A program made the translations under genes and the position numbers. Source: Microthrixaceae bacterium (GTDB lineage: Bacteria > Actinomycetota > Acidimicrobiia > Acidimicrobiales > Poriferisodalaceae). Taken from it: DNA of 64,000 nt. A model generated the notes under the pieces. The model had not been told where the DNA came from, ran no database searches, and saw only the letters and a program-made list of their open reading frames with translations. The DNA is taken from NCBI GenBank assembly GCA_011523825.1, contig WTFX01000026.1, positions 330,321-394,320 on the forward strand, written 5' to 3'. Below are positions 43,970 through 53,156 of the stretch, piece after piece (position 1 is the stretch's first letter; each line of letters opens with the position of its first letter).

Positions 43970-45484
43970 ATGCCTGGAACCCGGCCCCGCAACAGAACGC
44001 GATTCGCAACGAAGTGGCGCTTGCTGATAGTTCTGCTCGCCGTAGCCGGCCTGTTCGCGGCCGCGTGCGCCAGCGACACAGATGCGGACGAGACAGCCGA
44101 CGCCGAAGCCCTCCAAGAGGCACAGGACGCCGCGGCAGCCGCCGAGGCAGAAGCCGAGGAGGCCGCTGCCAAGGCGGAAGCAGCCGAGGCTGCCTTGGCC
44201 GAGGCCCAAGCCGCTGAAGGCGTCGACCCAGAAGTCGTCGCCGATCTCGAGAAAGAGCTGGCCGAGGCGCGCGAAGCGGCCGCAGCCGCCGAGGCGGAAG
44301 CCGAACAGGCCGCCGCTGCCGCAGCGGTCGATGAGCGCAACTGTGTCGACGAGGTGGTCATCGGCACGGTGTGGCCGATGTCGGGAACCTTCAGCTTCGT
44401 CGGCAGCGCCGAGATCGCCGGTGCCACCAAAGCGGTGGAGGACATCAACGCAGCCGGCGGCATCGAGTCGCTGTGCAATGCCACGCTGCGGCTCGCCATC
44501 TATGACGCGGGCGGTTCCGCCGAAGAGGCAGCCACCGCCGTCGAGCGCCTCCTCGACGACGAGCCCGACGTGTCGGCGATCGCCGGATCATGGCTGTCGT
44601 CGTTCAGCCTGGCCGCCACCGAGGTGTCCGAGCGAGCCGGCGTGCCGTTCGTCACTGAGAGCTTCGCCGACTCGGTGACCGACCGCGAGGGCTTCACCCA
44701 CGTGTTCGGCTACTCGCCGCCGGCGTCAGCCATCAAGGGCCTCATCCTCGACGCGATCCAGCCCGGACTCGACCAGGCAGGCATCACCATGGAAACCGTG
44801 GCAGTGGTGGGCTCCACATCGGCTGCAGCGGTGCCGCTGCAGGAGGCACTGAAGGCCGAGTTCGCCGCGCGGGGCATCGAGGTTGCCGTCACCGACACCT
44901 GGGCACCGGGCGGGCTCGACGATCCCTCGGGTGTGGCCACGAAGATCGCCAACGCCGACGTGGACGTCATCTTCAACCTCGCATTCGCGTTCAGCGACGT
45001 CAGCGGCCTGCAGAACGAGCTGATCGCCCGTGGCGTCACTGCACCGGTGATCCAGAGCGGCGGGCAGGGCCTGCTGCCCGCATGGGCCGACTTGGGCCCG
45101 GAGGTTGCCGGGCTGTCCACCTTCGTCTACGCCAACCCGCTGGCGGGCAGCGATGCGTTCGACGAGCTGGCGGCTGCGATCGACCAGCCCTACGCCCGCC
45201 AGGACCACATCGGCGGCTATTTCGTGGTCCATCTCATCGCAGCCGTGCTGGAGCAGTCCGGCGATCCGTCGCCGGCTGCGGTCGCCAAGGCGTTCAACAC
45301 CGTCAAGCTGACCGAGGGCCCGGCGGTGGATCTCATGCCGGCGTCGGCCATCAGCTTCAGTGCGTCCGGTCGCATCGACCAGCACTTCGGCGTGCTCGCC
45401 CAATGGCAGGAAGTGGACGGGAGGCTGATCCCGTGCACCGTCTATCCGGAGCAGTTCGCAATCTGCGACCCTGTGTGGGAGTAG
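43970..45484 (+). CDS. Branched-chain amino acid-type ABC transporter substrate-binding lipoprotein with coiled-coil stalk
   Basis: A 504-residue lipoprotein. The signal peptide LLIVLLAVAGLFAAAC places the lipid-modified Cys at residue 33. Residues about 42-122 are almost only Ala and Glu with a few Lys, and form a predicted coiled coil interrupted at GVDPE. The binding domain starts VDEVVIGTVWPMSGTFSFVGSAEIAGATKAVEDINAAGG, the LivJ/periplasmic-binding-6 type. The stalk is unusual for this family. AAGGAG lies at 43959-43964. It heads the transporter operon; the ligand may be an amino acid, amide or aromatic acid. Confidence 0.9.
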   Translation: MPGTRPRNRTRFATKWRLLIVLLAVAGLFAAACASDTDADETADAEALQEAQDAAAAAEAEAEEAAAKAEAAEAALAEAQAAEGVDPEVVADLEKELAEAREAAAAAEAEAEQAAAAAAVDERNCVDEVVIGTVWPMSGTFSFVGSAEIAGATKAVEDINAAGGIESLCNATLRLAIYDAGGSAEEAATAVERLLDDEPDVSAIAGSWLSSFSLAATEVSERAGVPFVTESFADSVTDREGFTHVFGYSPPASAIKGLILDAIQPGLDQAGITMETVAVVGSTSAAAVPLQEALKAEFAARGIEVAVTDTWAPGGLDDPSGVATKIANADVDVIFNLAFAFSDVSGLQNELIARGVTAPVIQSGGQGLLPAWADLGPEVAGLSTFVYANPLAGSDAFDELAAAIDQPYARQDHIGGYFVVHLIAAVLEQSGDPSPAAVAKAFNTVKLTEGPAVDLMPASAISFSASGRIDQHFGVLAQWQEVDGRLIPCTVYPEQFAICDPVWE

Positions 45485-45517
45485 CGCGAAGCTTCTGACG
45501 CCGCCTGCGCGGCCTAG

Positions 45518-46399
45518 ATGACTGAATTCCTGCAGTTCCTGATCCCGGGGATCCTCATCGGGGGCGTCTACGCCCTGCTGGCCTCGGGACTCGGGCTGAT
45601 CTTCGGCGTGATGCGGGTGGTGAACTTCGCCCAGGCCGACTTCATGATGCTGGCCATGTACCTCTCGTGGGCGCTGTTCGCGGGCGGCATCGGCATGGAC
45701 CCGTTCCTGGCCATGCCGGGCGTCTTCGCGGTGTTCCTGCTGCTGGGCATGGCGGTCCACTGGCTGTTCATCCGCTTCGTGATCGGGCGGCACGAGAACC
45801 ATGACGCCCAGGTCATCCTCACGATCGGGCTCGGGCTGATCTTCCAGAACCTCATCCTCATCAGGTACTCCTCGGAGCCACGGGTCGTCGCGCCGTCCTA
45901 CGCCAACGAGGGCGACTTCATCGGCGACATCTTCATCAGCCGGGCGCGCCTCTACGCCTTCCTGCTGTCGCTGCTGGTCGCGGCGCTGCTGTTCCTGTTC
46001 CTCAACCGGACCGGCACCGGCCGCGCCATCCGGGCCGCGTCGGAGAACTGGGAGGCCGCCACCTACATGGGCATCAACATCGACCGCACGAACCGCATCG
46101 CGTTCGGCGTGGGGGTGGCGCTCACCGCCGTCGGGGGAGCGGCCCTCGTCACGTTCCAGAGCATCACGCCGTTCGTGGGCCTGCGGTTCGTGGTGGTGAT
46201 GTTCGCCGCCGTCGTGCTCGGCGGTCTCGGCAGCGTCAGCGGCGCCTTCGTGGGGGGAGTGCTCATCGGCATCATCCAGTCGGTGTCGCAGGTGTGGACC
46301 TCGGCGGCGGTGAAGAACGTCTGGGTGTTCGCGCTGTTCCTGCTCATCCTGTACGTGCGGCCCAACGGGCTGTTCGGCAAGGTCCAGCGGGCCATATGA
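45518..46399 (+). CDS. Branched-chain amino acid-type ABC permease (LivH-like)
   Basis: A 293-residue permease with about eight helices. Family segments are FLIPGILIGGVYALLASGLGLIFGVMRVVNFAQADFMML at the N terminus, GRAIRAASENWEAATYMGINIDR (the cytoplasmic coupling loop), and FAAVVLGGLGSVSGAFVGGVLIG near the end. It lies 33 bases after the binding protein gene and overlaps the fused LivM-LivG gene by ATGA at 46396-46399. Confidence 0.93.
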   Translation: MTEFLQFLIPGILIGGVYALLASGLGLIFGVMRVVNFAQADFMMLAMYLSWALFAGGIGMDPFLAMPGVFAVFLLLGMAVHWLFIRFVIGRHENHDAQVILTIGLGLIFQNLILIRYSSEPRVVAPSYANEGDFIGDIFISRARLYAFLLSLLVAALLFLFLNRTGTGRAIRAASENWEAATYMGINIDRTNRIAFGVGVALTAVGGAALVTFQSITPFVGLRFVVVMFAAVVLGGLGSVSGAFVGGVLIGIIQSVSQVWTSAAVKNVWVFALFLLILYVRPNGLFGKVQRAI

Positions 46400-48204
46400 C
46401 ACGACGCCTCATCCCGTTCGTCGTGCTGATCGCGGCAGTGGCATTGCTCAACGGCTGGCTGTACCAGCGGTTCCATGTGCGGGTGCTCACCCTCGCCGTC
46501 GTGTGGGCGCTGGCCGGCGTGGCCTGGAATCTCATGGCCAAGGCCGGGCAGATCTCGCTGGGCCACAGCGCGTTCGTCGGCATCGGCGCGTACGGCTTCA
46601 CCGTGCTGCTGCGCGAGGGCGGGATGTCGCCGTGGATCGGCATGGCCATCGGGATGGGTGCCGCGGCAGTCGTGGCCTTCGTCATCGGCCTGCCCACGTT
46701 CCGGCTCAAGGGCTTCTACTTCACGCTGGCGACCATCTCGTTCCCGCTCATCCTGGAACTGCTCGTCTCCCACTACGGCGAGCCCGAGCTCACGGTTCCG
46801 TTCCATCCGGAGAATCAGTGGAAGTTCATGGAGTTTGCCGACGCGCACACCTACGTGTGGGTCGGCCTGGCGATGCTTGTCGTCGCGCTGCTGATCAGCG
46901 AGCTGATCGATGTCACCTCGTTCGGATTCGCCCTGCGAGCCATCCGCGACAACGAGGTGCTGGCACGCGCTGTCGGCATCCGGACGGTGGCCTGGAAGTC
47001 CGCCGCCTTCATGATCTCCGCCGCGCTGTCGGCGGCCATGGCGGTGCTGTGGGTGAAGGCGGTGCTGCGGGTGACGGTCGCCGAGGAGGTCTTCGGCATC
47101 ACCGTCGTCATCGTCATGCTGTCGGTGGCATTCGTGGGCGGGGTGGGGATGACGTGGGGACCGGTCGTCGGCGCGGCGTTCCTCATCCCGCTGGCCATGT
47201 TCCTGGACGACTCGATCGGCGAGGCCGTGCCGGGCGCGCAGGAGCTGGTCTATGCCGCCGCTCTCGTGCTGGTGGCGCTGCTGATGCCGCGCGGGATCCT
47301 GCCCGCTGCCGGATGGGCCTGCCGCTGGATCGCGACGCGGCTCGGGGCGGCGCCGAGGCCGGCGGGCCGCCCGCTGCTGCAGCGCGTTCTGGCGCCCTCG
47401 CCGCGGCCCTCGCCGCTGCTGAACATGCCGCGCACGCCTCGACGGACAGCGGCGCTGCAGGCAGCGGGCGATGCGCCGGTGCTCGAGGTGGACGGCGTGG
47501 CCAAGAGCTTCGGCGCCAATCAGGTGCTGACCGACGTGTCGTTCACGGTCGCCGCCGGTCGCCGGGTCGGCATCATCGGACCGAACGGCGCCGGCAAGAC
47601 GACGCTGTTCAACATCATGACCGCCCACCTGCGCGCCGACGCCGGGCGGATCCGCTTCAAGGGCGTTCCGATCGACCGGATCCGCGCCCCGCGGCGCTAC
47701 GAGCTCGGCATCTCCCGCACGTTCCAGGTGCCGCAGGGCTTCGGGCTCATGTCGCCGCTCGACAACGTGGTCGTCGCCGCGATCGGCGCTTCGGTGCAGC
47801 ACCCGGTGGATGCCTCGATGGAGATGCTCGAGCGGGTCGGCCTCGCCGGCAAGGCACTGGGCCAGCTCAGCGCCCTCACCGTTGCCGAGACCAAGAGCCT
47901 CGAGCTGGCCAGGGCCATGGTGAGCGAGCCGGAGCTGCTGCTGCTCGACGAGCCGCTCGCAGGCCTCAACGAGGCCGAACGTCTTCGCTTCTTCCAGATC
48001 GTCGACGACCTGGTTGCACCGCACACGGCCATCGTGGTGATCGAGCACTCGGTCCGGTCGCTGGTGCGCTACGCAGAATCGGTGGTGGCGCTCGACGAGG
48101 GCCACATCATCGCCCACGGCTCGCCCGACGACGTCGTGTCCGACCCCCGCGTCGTCGAGGCTTACCTCGGCTCGAAATGGATGGAACGTGCTCGAGATCA
48201 GTGA
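46396..48204 (+). CDS. Fused branched-chain ABC permease and ATP-binding protein (LivM-LivG)
   Basis: A single 602-residue frame. Residues about 1-315 form the LivM-like permease (NLMAKAGQISLGHSAFVGIGAYG, FALRAIRDNEVLARAVGIRT). A linker of about 50 residues (316-365) is rich in Arg, Pro and Ala. Residues about 366-602 are a LivG-type ATPase with Walker A GPNGAGKT at 394-401, Q-loop region SRTFQVPQGFG and LLLLDEPLAGL. Its signature region reads LSALTVAETKSLELARAM instead of the usual LSxGQ. LivM and LivG are separate proteins in most bacteria. ATG 46396 overlaps the LivH stop. livF overlaps its end by 17 bases. Confidence 0.9.
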   Translation: MTRRLIPFVVLIAAVALLNGWLYQRFHVRVLTLAVVWALAGVAWNLMAKAGQISLGHSAFVGIGAYGFTVLLREGGMSPWIGMAIGMGAAAVVAFVIGLPTFRLKGFYFTLATISFPLILELLVSHYGEPELTVPFHPENQWKFMEFADAHTYVWVGLAMLVVALLISELIDVTSFGFALRAIRDNEVLARAVGIRTVAWKSAAFMISAALSAAMAVLWVKAVLRVTVAEEVFGITVVIVMLSVAFVGGVGMTWGPVVGAAFLIPLAMFLDDSIGEAVPGAQELVYAAALVLVALLMPRGILPAAGWACRWIATRLGAAPRPAGRPLLQRVLAPSPRPSPLLNMPRTPRRTAALQAAGDAPVLEVDGVAKSFGANQVLTDVSFTVAAGRRVGIIGPNGAGKTTLFNIMTAHLRADAGRIRFKGVPIDRIRAPRRYELGISRTFQVPQGFGLMSPLDNVVVAAIGASVQHPVDASMEMLERVGLAGKALGQLSALTVAETKSLELARAMVSEPELLLLDEPLAGLNEAERLRFFQIVDDLVAPHTAIVVIEHSVRSLVRYAESVVALDEGHIIAHGSPDDVVSDPRVVEAYLGSKWMERARDQ

Positions 48205-48901
48205 CCTGTGCGCCGGCTATGACGGCATCCCCGCGCTGAGATCAGTCGATTTCCGCGTCGGGCCCCGCGAGCATGTCGCCATCCTGGGCCCCAACGGCGC
48301 CGGCAAGACCACCTTGCTGAAGGCCATCAGCGGCACCGTGGTGCCCGACTCCGGCTCGATCCGCTTCGACGGCCAGGACTTGCTTGCCCACGCGCCGCAC
48401 AAGCGAGTAGAGGACGGCATCGTGCACGTGCCCCAAGGGCGGATGATCTTCGCGTCGATGAGCGTGGCCGACAATCTTCGGCTCGGCAGCCACCGCAGGG
48501 CAGCCCAGCATCGGCACGACGAGCGCCGCGAGCTCGTCTTCGAGATCTTCCCGGCGCTGGCTGACATGCTCGGCCGCGACGGGGGCGCGCTGTCGGGCGG
48601 CCAGCAGCAGATGCTGGCGGTTGCGCGCGGGGTGATGGCCTGCCCGCGGCTGCTCATGCTCGACGAGCCGTCCATGGGGCTCGCGCCACGCGCCGCAGAC
48701 GACATCTTCGAAGGCGTCACGCGCTTGATGCAGAGCGAGACCACGGCAATGGTCGTCGTGGAGCAACGGGCCCACCAGGCGCTCGAGGTCTGCGATCGGG
48801 CGTACGTGCTCGAGTCTGGCGAGGTGTCGCTGGAGGCCACCAGCCGTGAACTGCTGGCCGACGAGCGGCTGGCGGCCGCCTACCTGGGTTCGGAGCTCTG
48901 A
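48188..48901 (+). CDS. Branched-chain amino acid-type ABC ATP-binding protein (LivF-like)
   Basis: A 237-residue ATPase that completes the importer. Walker A GPNGAGKT lies near residue 35, the signature LSGGQQQMLAVARGVM is intact, and Walker B is LLMLDEPSMGLAP. HVPQGRMIFASMSVADNLRLG is typical for LivF. The GTG start at 48188 lies inside the end of the LivM-LivG gene. Because LivF has an intact signature and LivG a degenerate one, the ATPase dimer may work asymmetrically. Confidence 0.93.
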   Translation: MLEISDLCAGYDGIPALRSVDFRVGPREHVAILGPNGAGKTTLLKAISGTVVPDSGSIRFDGQDLLAHAPHKRVEDGIVHVPQGRMIFASMSVADNLRLGSHRRAAQHRHDERRELVFEIFPALADMLGRDGGALSGGQQQMLAVARGVMACPRLLMLDEPSMGLAPRAADDIFEGVTRLMQSETTAMVVVEQRAHQALEVCDRAYVLESGEVSLEATSRELLADERLAAAYLGSEL

Positions 48902-48962
48902 GATGCTCGCCGGACGTACGCCGAGGCGAGGCACCCACGACGGCGAGGCCGCCCAGGTCGCC

Positions 48963-49580
48963 TCAGGCGCCGTCGGGGTCGCCGTAGAAGCTCCGGTACC
49001 AGGCTCTTGTCACGACTCGCGCCACCGTCTCCACGTCCACCGTGGTGGTGTTGAGCGCATCGTGGGCGAACGTGGTGTAGGCGGTCTGCTCGACCAGCGA
49101 TGCCATGGCCCGGGCCACCGTGGCCGGATCGAGCCCGTCGAGCCGGACCCGGTCGTCGTTCTCGATCGCATGCACGAACCGGGCAACGTGACGCTCGCGC
49201 ATCGTCCACCAGATCGTGGTGAAGCGCTGCTCCACGGTGGTCGCCGCGATGAAGGCGCGCATCACGCCCCTGTTGTCGCGGTAGTGCTGCAGGTATCCGA
49301 GGTTGGCCTCGAACAGCGCGGCCTCCGGATCCTGGCCGATCGGCGTCGACGACCGGCTCCGCCTGAAGAGCTCCTCATGGATGTCGCGGATCACGCTGCT
49401 GAACAGGTCTTCCTTGTTCTCGAAGTACCTGTACAGGCCGCCGAGCGAGAGGCCGGCCTCTGTTGCGACATCGCTCATGCGGGCATCGACGTAGCCGTCC
49501 TTGGTGAAGACCGTCGATGCTGCGTCGAGAATCGTCTGCCGTGTCCGGCGACCCTTCGGAGTGGTGGGTTCAATGGCCAT
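48963..49580 (-). CDS. TetR/AcrR family transcriptional regulator
   Basis: A 205-residue repressor-type protein. The N-terminal HTH is TRQTILDAASTVFTKDGYVDARMSDVATEAGLSLGGLYRYFENKEDLF. The C-terminal ligand part is not specific. The frame is open to ATG 49637; the family start favours ATG 49580, but neither has a clear ribosome site. It lies between the ABC operon and the divergent AMP-ligase operon and could control either. TetR proteins in such places usually sense an acyl-CoA or a free substrate. Confidence 0.88.
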   Translation of the reverse strand: MAIEPTTPKGRRTRQTILDAASTVFTKDGYVDARMSDVATEAGLSLGGLYRYFENKEDLFSSVIRDIHEELFRRSRSSTPIGQDPEAALFEANLGYLQHYRDNRGVMRAFIAATTVEQRFTTIWWTMRERHVARFVHAIENDDRVRLDGLDPATVARAMASLVEQTAYTTFAHDALNTTTVDVETVARVVTRAWYRSFYGDPDGA

Positions 49581-49729
49581 GATCGCTTCGGCGGCCCGAT
49601 AGCTCGCAGCGGGCAAGCCTATCCGCACATCGGTCATGCACTAAAAGCAAAAGCGAAGTCGTTCTAATGAATACCCGGCGAGCCTGCAATACTCCCGGGC
49701 ACGGACCCAGCGGCGAACGGAGGAGCGCC

Positions 49730-51355
49730 GTGAGCGACAACCGGGCGGAGTGCTATCGCCGCGCCGGGTGGTGGACGGGCCGCCGGCTGATCGATCGATT
49801 CGAGGCCCATGTCGGCGAGGGCCCCGACCAGCTCGCTCTGGTCAGCCATGGCGCCGCCATGTCCCGGTCCGAGCTGTGGCACGCCGCGGGCATGGCTGCC
49901 CGCCAGATCCGCTCGCTCGCCGGGAACGCCAGGCGGACCGTCGTGATCCTGCTGCCGAACTGCGCCGACTGGATGGTGATGTTCCTGGCCGTGCTGAGGG
50001 CGGGCCACGTGCCGGCCACGCCGCCCGTCACCACTTCAGAGGCTCATCTGCGCCACATCTTCGAGCTCACCCGGCCGGCGCTGGTCGTCTGCACCGGCCA
50101 GGGTCCGGGCGACCGCCTCGCAGACGCCGTTCGGCGAGCCGCCGCCGCGGCGGTCTGCGGACCCTTCTCCGTGGCGGTGGCGACGGGGGGCCGGCTGGCG
50201 CCCGACGGCCCGCTGATCGCCCCGATCGACGCCGCCGAGGTGCCAGAGAGCACCGCACACCTCATGTTCACCTCCAGCACGACCGGGCCGCCCAAAGCGG
50301 TCAGCCATTGCGAGGACTCGCTGGCCGCGCTGAACATGCAGTTCGCCGAGCGCTTCGAGCTCGACCAGGGCACGCCGGTGTTCATGCCGTCGCCGCTCGG
50401 CCACAGCGTGGGTGCCATTCACGGATGCCGCCTGTCGCTGTTCGTGGGTGCGCCGCTCATTCTCCAAGACGAATGGGATGCCCAGGCGGCCTTGGAGCTG
50501 GTGGCCCGCCACGGGGCCGAGTTCACTGCGGCGGCGACGCCGTTCCTGCTGGATCTGGCAGATGCCCGCTGGGAGGCCGGCGAGCCCAAGCTGGCATCGA
50601 TGCGCAGCTTCCTCTGCGGCGGTGCCCAAGTGCCGCCCGCGCTCATCCGGCGCTGCCGCGCCGAGTTGCCGAACACATTTGTCACCCCGCTGTGGGGCAT
50701 GACCGAAGGCGGTCTCACCACCTGCGTTCGGGCGTCGACCGAGCGCCAGGTCGAGACCACGGTGGGCGTGGGACTGCCCGGGCTGGAACTGCGCATCCTC
50801 GACGCCGATGGGGCGCTCGCAGATGAGGGCAGCGGCGAGCTGGTCATGCGCGGGCCGGGGGTGTTCAACGGCTACTACGGCCAGCCCGAGCTGTACGCCG
50901 CGGACCTCGTCGGCGACGGCTTCTTCCGGACCGGCGATCTGGCGTGCATCGACGCGGACGGCTACGTATCGATCACCGGACGACTCAAGGACCTGATCAT
51001 CCGCGGTGCCGTCAACATCTCGCCTGTCGAGACCGAGAACGCGATCGCCGCCCATCCCGAGGTGGTCGGCGTGGCCGTGATCGGCTGGCCCGACGAACGG
51101 CTCGGCGAGCGCATCTGCGCTGCCGTGCACGCCCGCACTTCGCTCGACCTCGATGAGGTGCTCGCCTTCTGCGCAGAACAGGGGCTGCCGCGCCGGTACT
51201 GGCCTGAGCGGCTGGTGCCTGTCGACGGCTTCCCGCGCACGGCGGCAGGCAAGATCCGCAAGCAGCAGCTCCGCGACGAGCTCGTCGCTGCTGGCGACCC
51301 CGCGGAGGCAACACCCGGCGGCAGCGCCGGCCCGGACCGGGAGACGGTTCGATGA
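49730..51355 (+). CDS. AMP-dependent acyl-CoA synthetase/ligase
   Basis: A 541-residue ANL-family enzyme. The adenylate-forming motifs are LMFTSSTTGPPKAVSH (A3), WGMTEGGLTT (A5), RTGDLACIDADGYVSITGRLKDLI (A7/A8) and the C-terminal catalytic Lys in FPRTAAGKIRKQQLRD (A10). It would activate a carboxylic acid with ATP and CoA. GTG 49730 has GGAGGAG five bases upstream; the frame to 49667 lacks similarity. It is the first gene of a tightly coupled five-gene operon and is divergent from the TetR gene. Confidence 0.92.
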   Translation: MSDNRAECYRRAGWWTGRRLIDRFEAHVGEGPDQLALVSHGAAMSRSELWHAAGMAARQIRSLAGNARRTVVILLPNCADWMVMFLAVLRAGHVPATPPVTTSEAHLRHIFELTRPALVVCTGQGPGDRLADAVRRAAAAAVCGPFSVAVATGGRLAPDGPLIAPIDAAEVPESTAHLMFTSSTTGPPKAVSHCEDSLAALNMQFAERFELDQGTPVFMPSPLGHSVGAIHGCRLSLFVGAPLILQDEWDAQAALELVARHGAEFTAAATPFLLDLADARWEAGEPKLASMRSFLCGGAQVPPALIRRCRAELPNTFVTPLWGMTEGGLTTCVRASTERQVETTVGVGLPGLELRILDADGALADEGSGELVMRGPGVFNGYYGQPELYAADLVGDGFFRTGDLACIDADGYVSITGRLKDLIIRGAVNISPVETENAIAAHPEVVGVAVIGWPDERLGERICAAVHARTSLDLDEVLAFCAEQGLPRRYWPERLVPVDGFPRTAAGKIRKQQLRDELVAAGDPAEATPGGSAGPDRETVR

Positions 51356-52146
51356 GCTCCGTCGTGCTCGGCGACATCACGGTCAACTACGCCCGGCACG
51401 GCTCGGGACCGCCTGTCGTGCTGCTGCACGGACTGGCCGAAGACCATCGGTCCTGGGACGGCGTCGCCGACCATCTCGACGAGTTCACCGTCTACGCGCT
51501 CGACCTGCGCGGCCACGGCCGCACGACAGCCGGCGAGGGCACCGGCACGCTGTCGCAGCTGAGCGACGACCTCGACGCGTTCCTGCACGCTGAGACCGGA
51601 CCTGCCGCAGTGGTCGGCTACTCGCTGGGCGGCACCATCGGGCTGCGGGCAGCAGCGGAGCCCGGCACCCTGATCAGCCATCTGATCGCGATTGCCACCT
51701 CGTCGGTGGTCGGCTCGGCTGCCGCCGAGTTCTTCGCGGGACGCATCGCCCAGCTCGAGGCCGGCGACGCGAACGGCTTCGCCGCAGGCCTGCGCGACGA
51801 CACGGCCGCCCAGATCGTCACCCCGTCCGACATCGACGCCGTGACCGCGAGGCGACTGGCTGCCATCGGCGACGGCAGCGGCTACATCAACGCCGCCCGG
51901 GCCATGATCGGCCTCCGGTCCGAGCCGCTCAACCCCCTGCTCGAGCACGTCGAGGTGCCCGTGGACGTCATCGGGGCATCGGACGATGTCTTCTGCCCGC
52001 GCCGGGCATCGGACATCATCACCGAACGCGTCACCGGCAGCCGGTACCACGAGATAGCCGGCGCCGGCCACCTGATCTCCGTGGACCAGCCCGATGCCTA
52101 CGGCACCCTGATCGCCCGGCTCCTGGGCGAGAGGCAAGCAGCATGA
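51352..52146 (+). CDS. Alpha/beta hydrolase
   Basis: A 264-residue hydrolase of the canonical fold. The oxyanion region is VVLLHGLAEDHRSWDG, the nucleophile elbow is VVGYSLGGTIG with Ser in GxSxG, and the late VIGASDDVFCPRRAS and GAGHLISVDQP supply Asp and His. It overlaps both neighbours by ATGA, so it belongs to the ligase-oxidoreductase-SDR-amidase operon. A thioesterase, lactonase or ester hydrolase role is possible; the substrate is unknown. Confidence 0.88.
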   Translation: MSSVVLGDITVNYARHGSGPPVVLLHGLAEDHRSWDGVADHLDEFTVYALDLRGHGRTTAGEGTGTLSQLSDDLDAFLHAETGPAAVVGYSLGGTIGLRAAAEPGTLISHLIAIATSSVVGSAAAEFFAGRIAQLEAGDANGFAAGLRDDTAAQIVTPSDIDAVTARRLAAIGDGSGYINAARAMIGLRSEPLNPLLEHVEVPVDVIGASDDVFCPRRASDIITERVTGSRYHEIAGAGHLISVDQPDAYGTLIARLLGERQAA

Positions 52147-53156
52147 AGCGTCGCTACGGCATCTCCATGGGCGTCAGCCCTCGCGAGCCGTTGAGCCGCA
52201 CGGCCGAACTGGCGCGCGCCATCGACGAGCGAGGCTTCGAAGCGCTGTGGTTCATCGACTTCCAGCTCGGGATGAAAGACGTGTACGCCGCCATGAACCT
52301 GGCCGCGCTGGCCACCGGCAAGGTGCTCATCGGCGCCGGCGTCACCAATCTCGTCACCCGTCACCCCACCGTCACCGCCAACGCCACCGCCGCTGTCGAC
52401 GAGCTGTCCGGCGGCCGGGCCGTGCTGGGTCTCGGCGCGGGCTGGTCAGCGGTGCTCGGCGCCGGGGGCGCACCGTCCAAGCTGGCCGAGCTGCGCTCGG
52501 GGATCGACGAGTTCCGGCAGCTCTTCAGCGGCGAGCCATGCGATCTCTACGGCAGCCAGGTACGCCTGGCCACGGCGACGCGGCAAATCCCCATCTATCT
52601 GGCCGTGTCCCAGCCCGCCATGCTGCAGCTCGCCGCGCAGACGTGCGACGGCGCCGTGCTCATGGGTGCCGCCGACCCCGAATTCTGCGCCTGGCAGCTC
52701 GAGTTCATCCATCAGGGGCTGGCAGCCGCCGGTCGCGACCGCTCAGAGCTGACCGTCGACCTGTTCATCACAATGTCGATGGACGACGACCGCCAGACCG
52801 CCCTCGACGACGTCCGGGCCTGGGCTGTCAGCCAAGCGGCCACGTTCCATCCGTGGAAGCGCATGCCGCCTGCGTGGGAGCGATTCCGCCCCGAGTTCGA
52901 GCGTGCCGCAGGCGCGTACGGCCTGGTCGACCACCTGTCGCTCCAAGCGGAGCACAAGCACCTCGTGTCCGATGACTTCGTCACGTCGGTGGCGCTGGCG
53001 GGCGACCGCGACACCTGCGTCGAACGGATCCGCGAGCTCTGGCAGCTCGACATCGACCGGATCACCTTCGCGCTGCTGTCGGGTGGTCGCACCCAGCGCC
53101 TCGCGCAGCTCACCGACGATCTCATCGCCACCGTCGAAGCAGAGGGAGCAGGCTGA
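52143..53156 (+). CDS. LLM class flavin/F420-dependent oxidoreductase
   Basis: A 337-residue luciferase-like TIM barrel. It begins RRYGISMGVSPREPLSRTAELARAIDERGFEALWFIDFQLG. It has VTNLVTRHPTVTANATAAVDELSGGRAVLGLGAGWSAVLG, very close to methylenetetrahydromethanopterin reductase-like F420 proteins, and PIYLAVSQPAMLQLAAQTCDGAVLMG. It is the third gene of the coupled operon (ATGA before it, TGATG after). It may oxidise or reduce the CoA-activated or hydrolysed substrate. Confidence 0.9.
   Translation: MKRRYGISMGVSPREPLSRTAELARAIDERGFEALWFIDFQLGMKDVYAAMNLAALATGKVLIGAGVTNLVTRHPTVTANATAAVDELSGGRAVLGLGAGWSAVLGAGGAPSKLAELRSGIDEFRQLFSGEPCDLYGSQVRLATATRQIPIYLAVSQPAMLQLAAQTCDGAVLMGAADPEFCAWQLEFIHQGLAAAGRDRSELTVDLFITMSMDDDRQTALDDVRAWAVSQAATFHPWKRMPPAWERFRPEFERAAGAYGLVDHLSLQAEHKHLVSDDFVTSVALAGDRDTCVERIRELWQLDIDRITFALLSGGRTQRLAQLTDDLIATVEAEGAG

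Noticed and set aside
44726..46402. Minus-strand open frame of 558 codons
   Set aside because: Opposite two clear transporter genes and composed of His/Glu/Asp/Arg-rich sequence without a fold.
46063..48117. Minus-strand open frame of 684 codons
   Set aside because: It is opposite the Liv-type permease genes, is full of His/Arg/Asp repeats and has no recognisable domain.
46503..48239. Second plus-strand frame of 578 codons within LivM-LivG
   Set aside because: Arg/Gly/Ala-rich shadow of the true gene frame, which has all ABC motifs.
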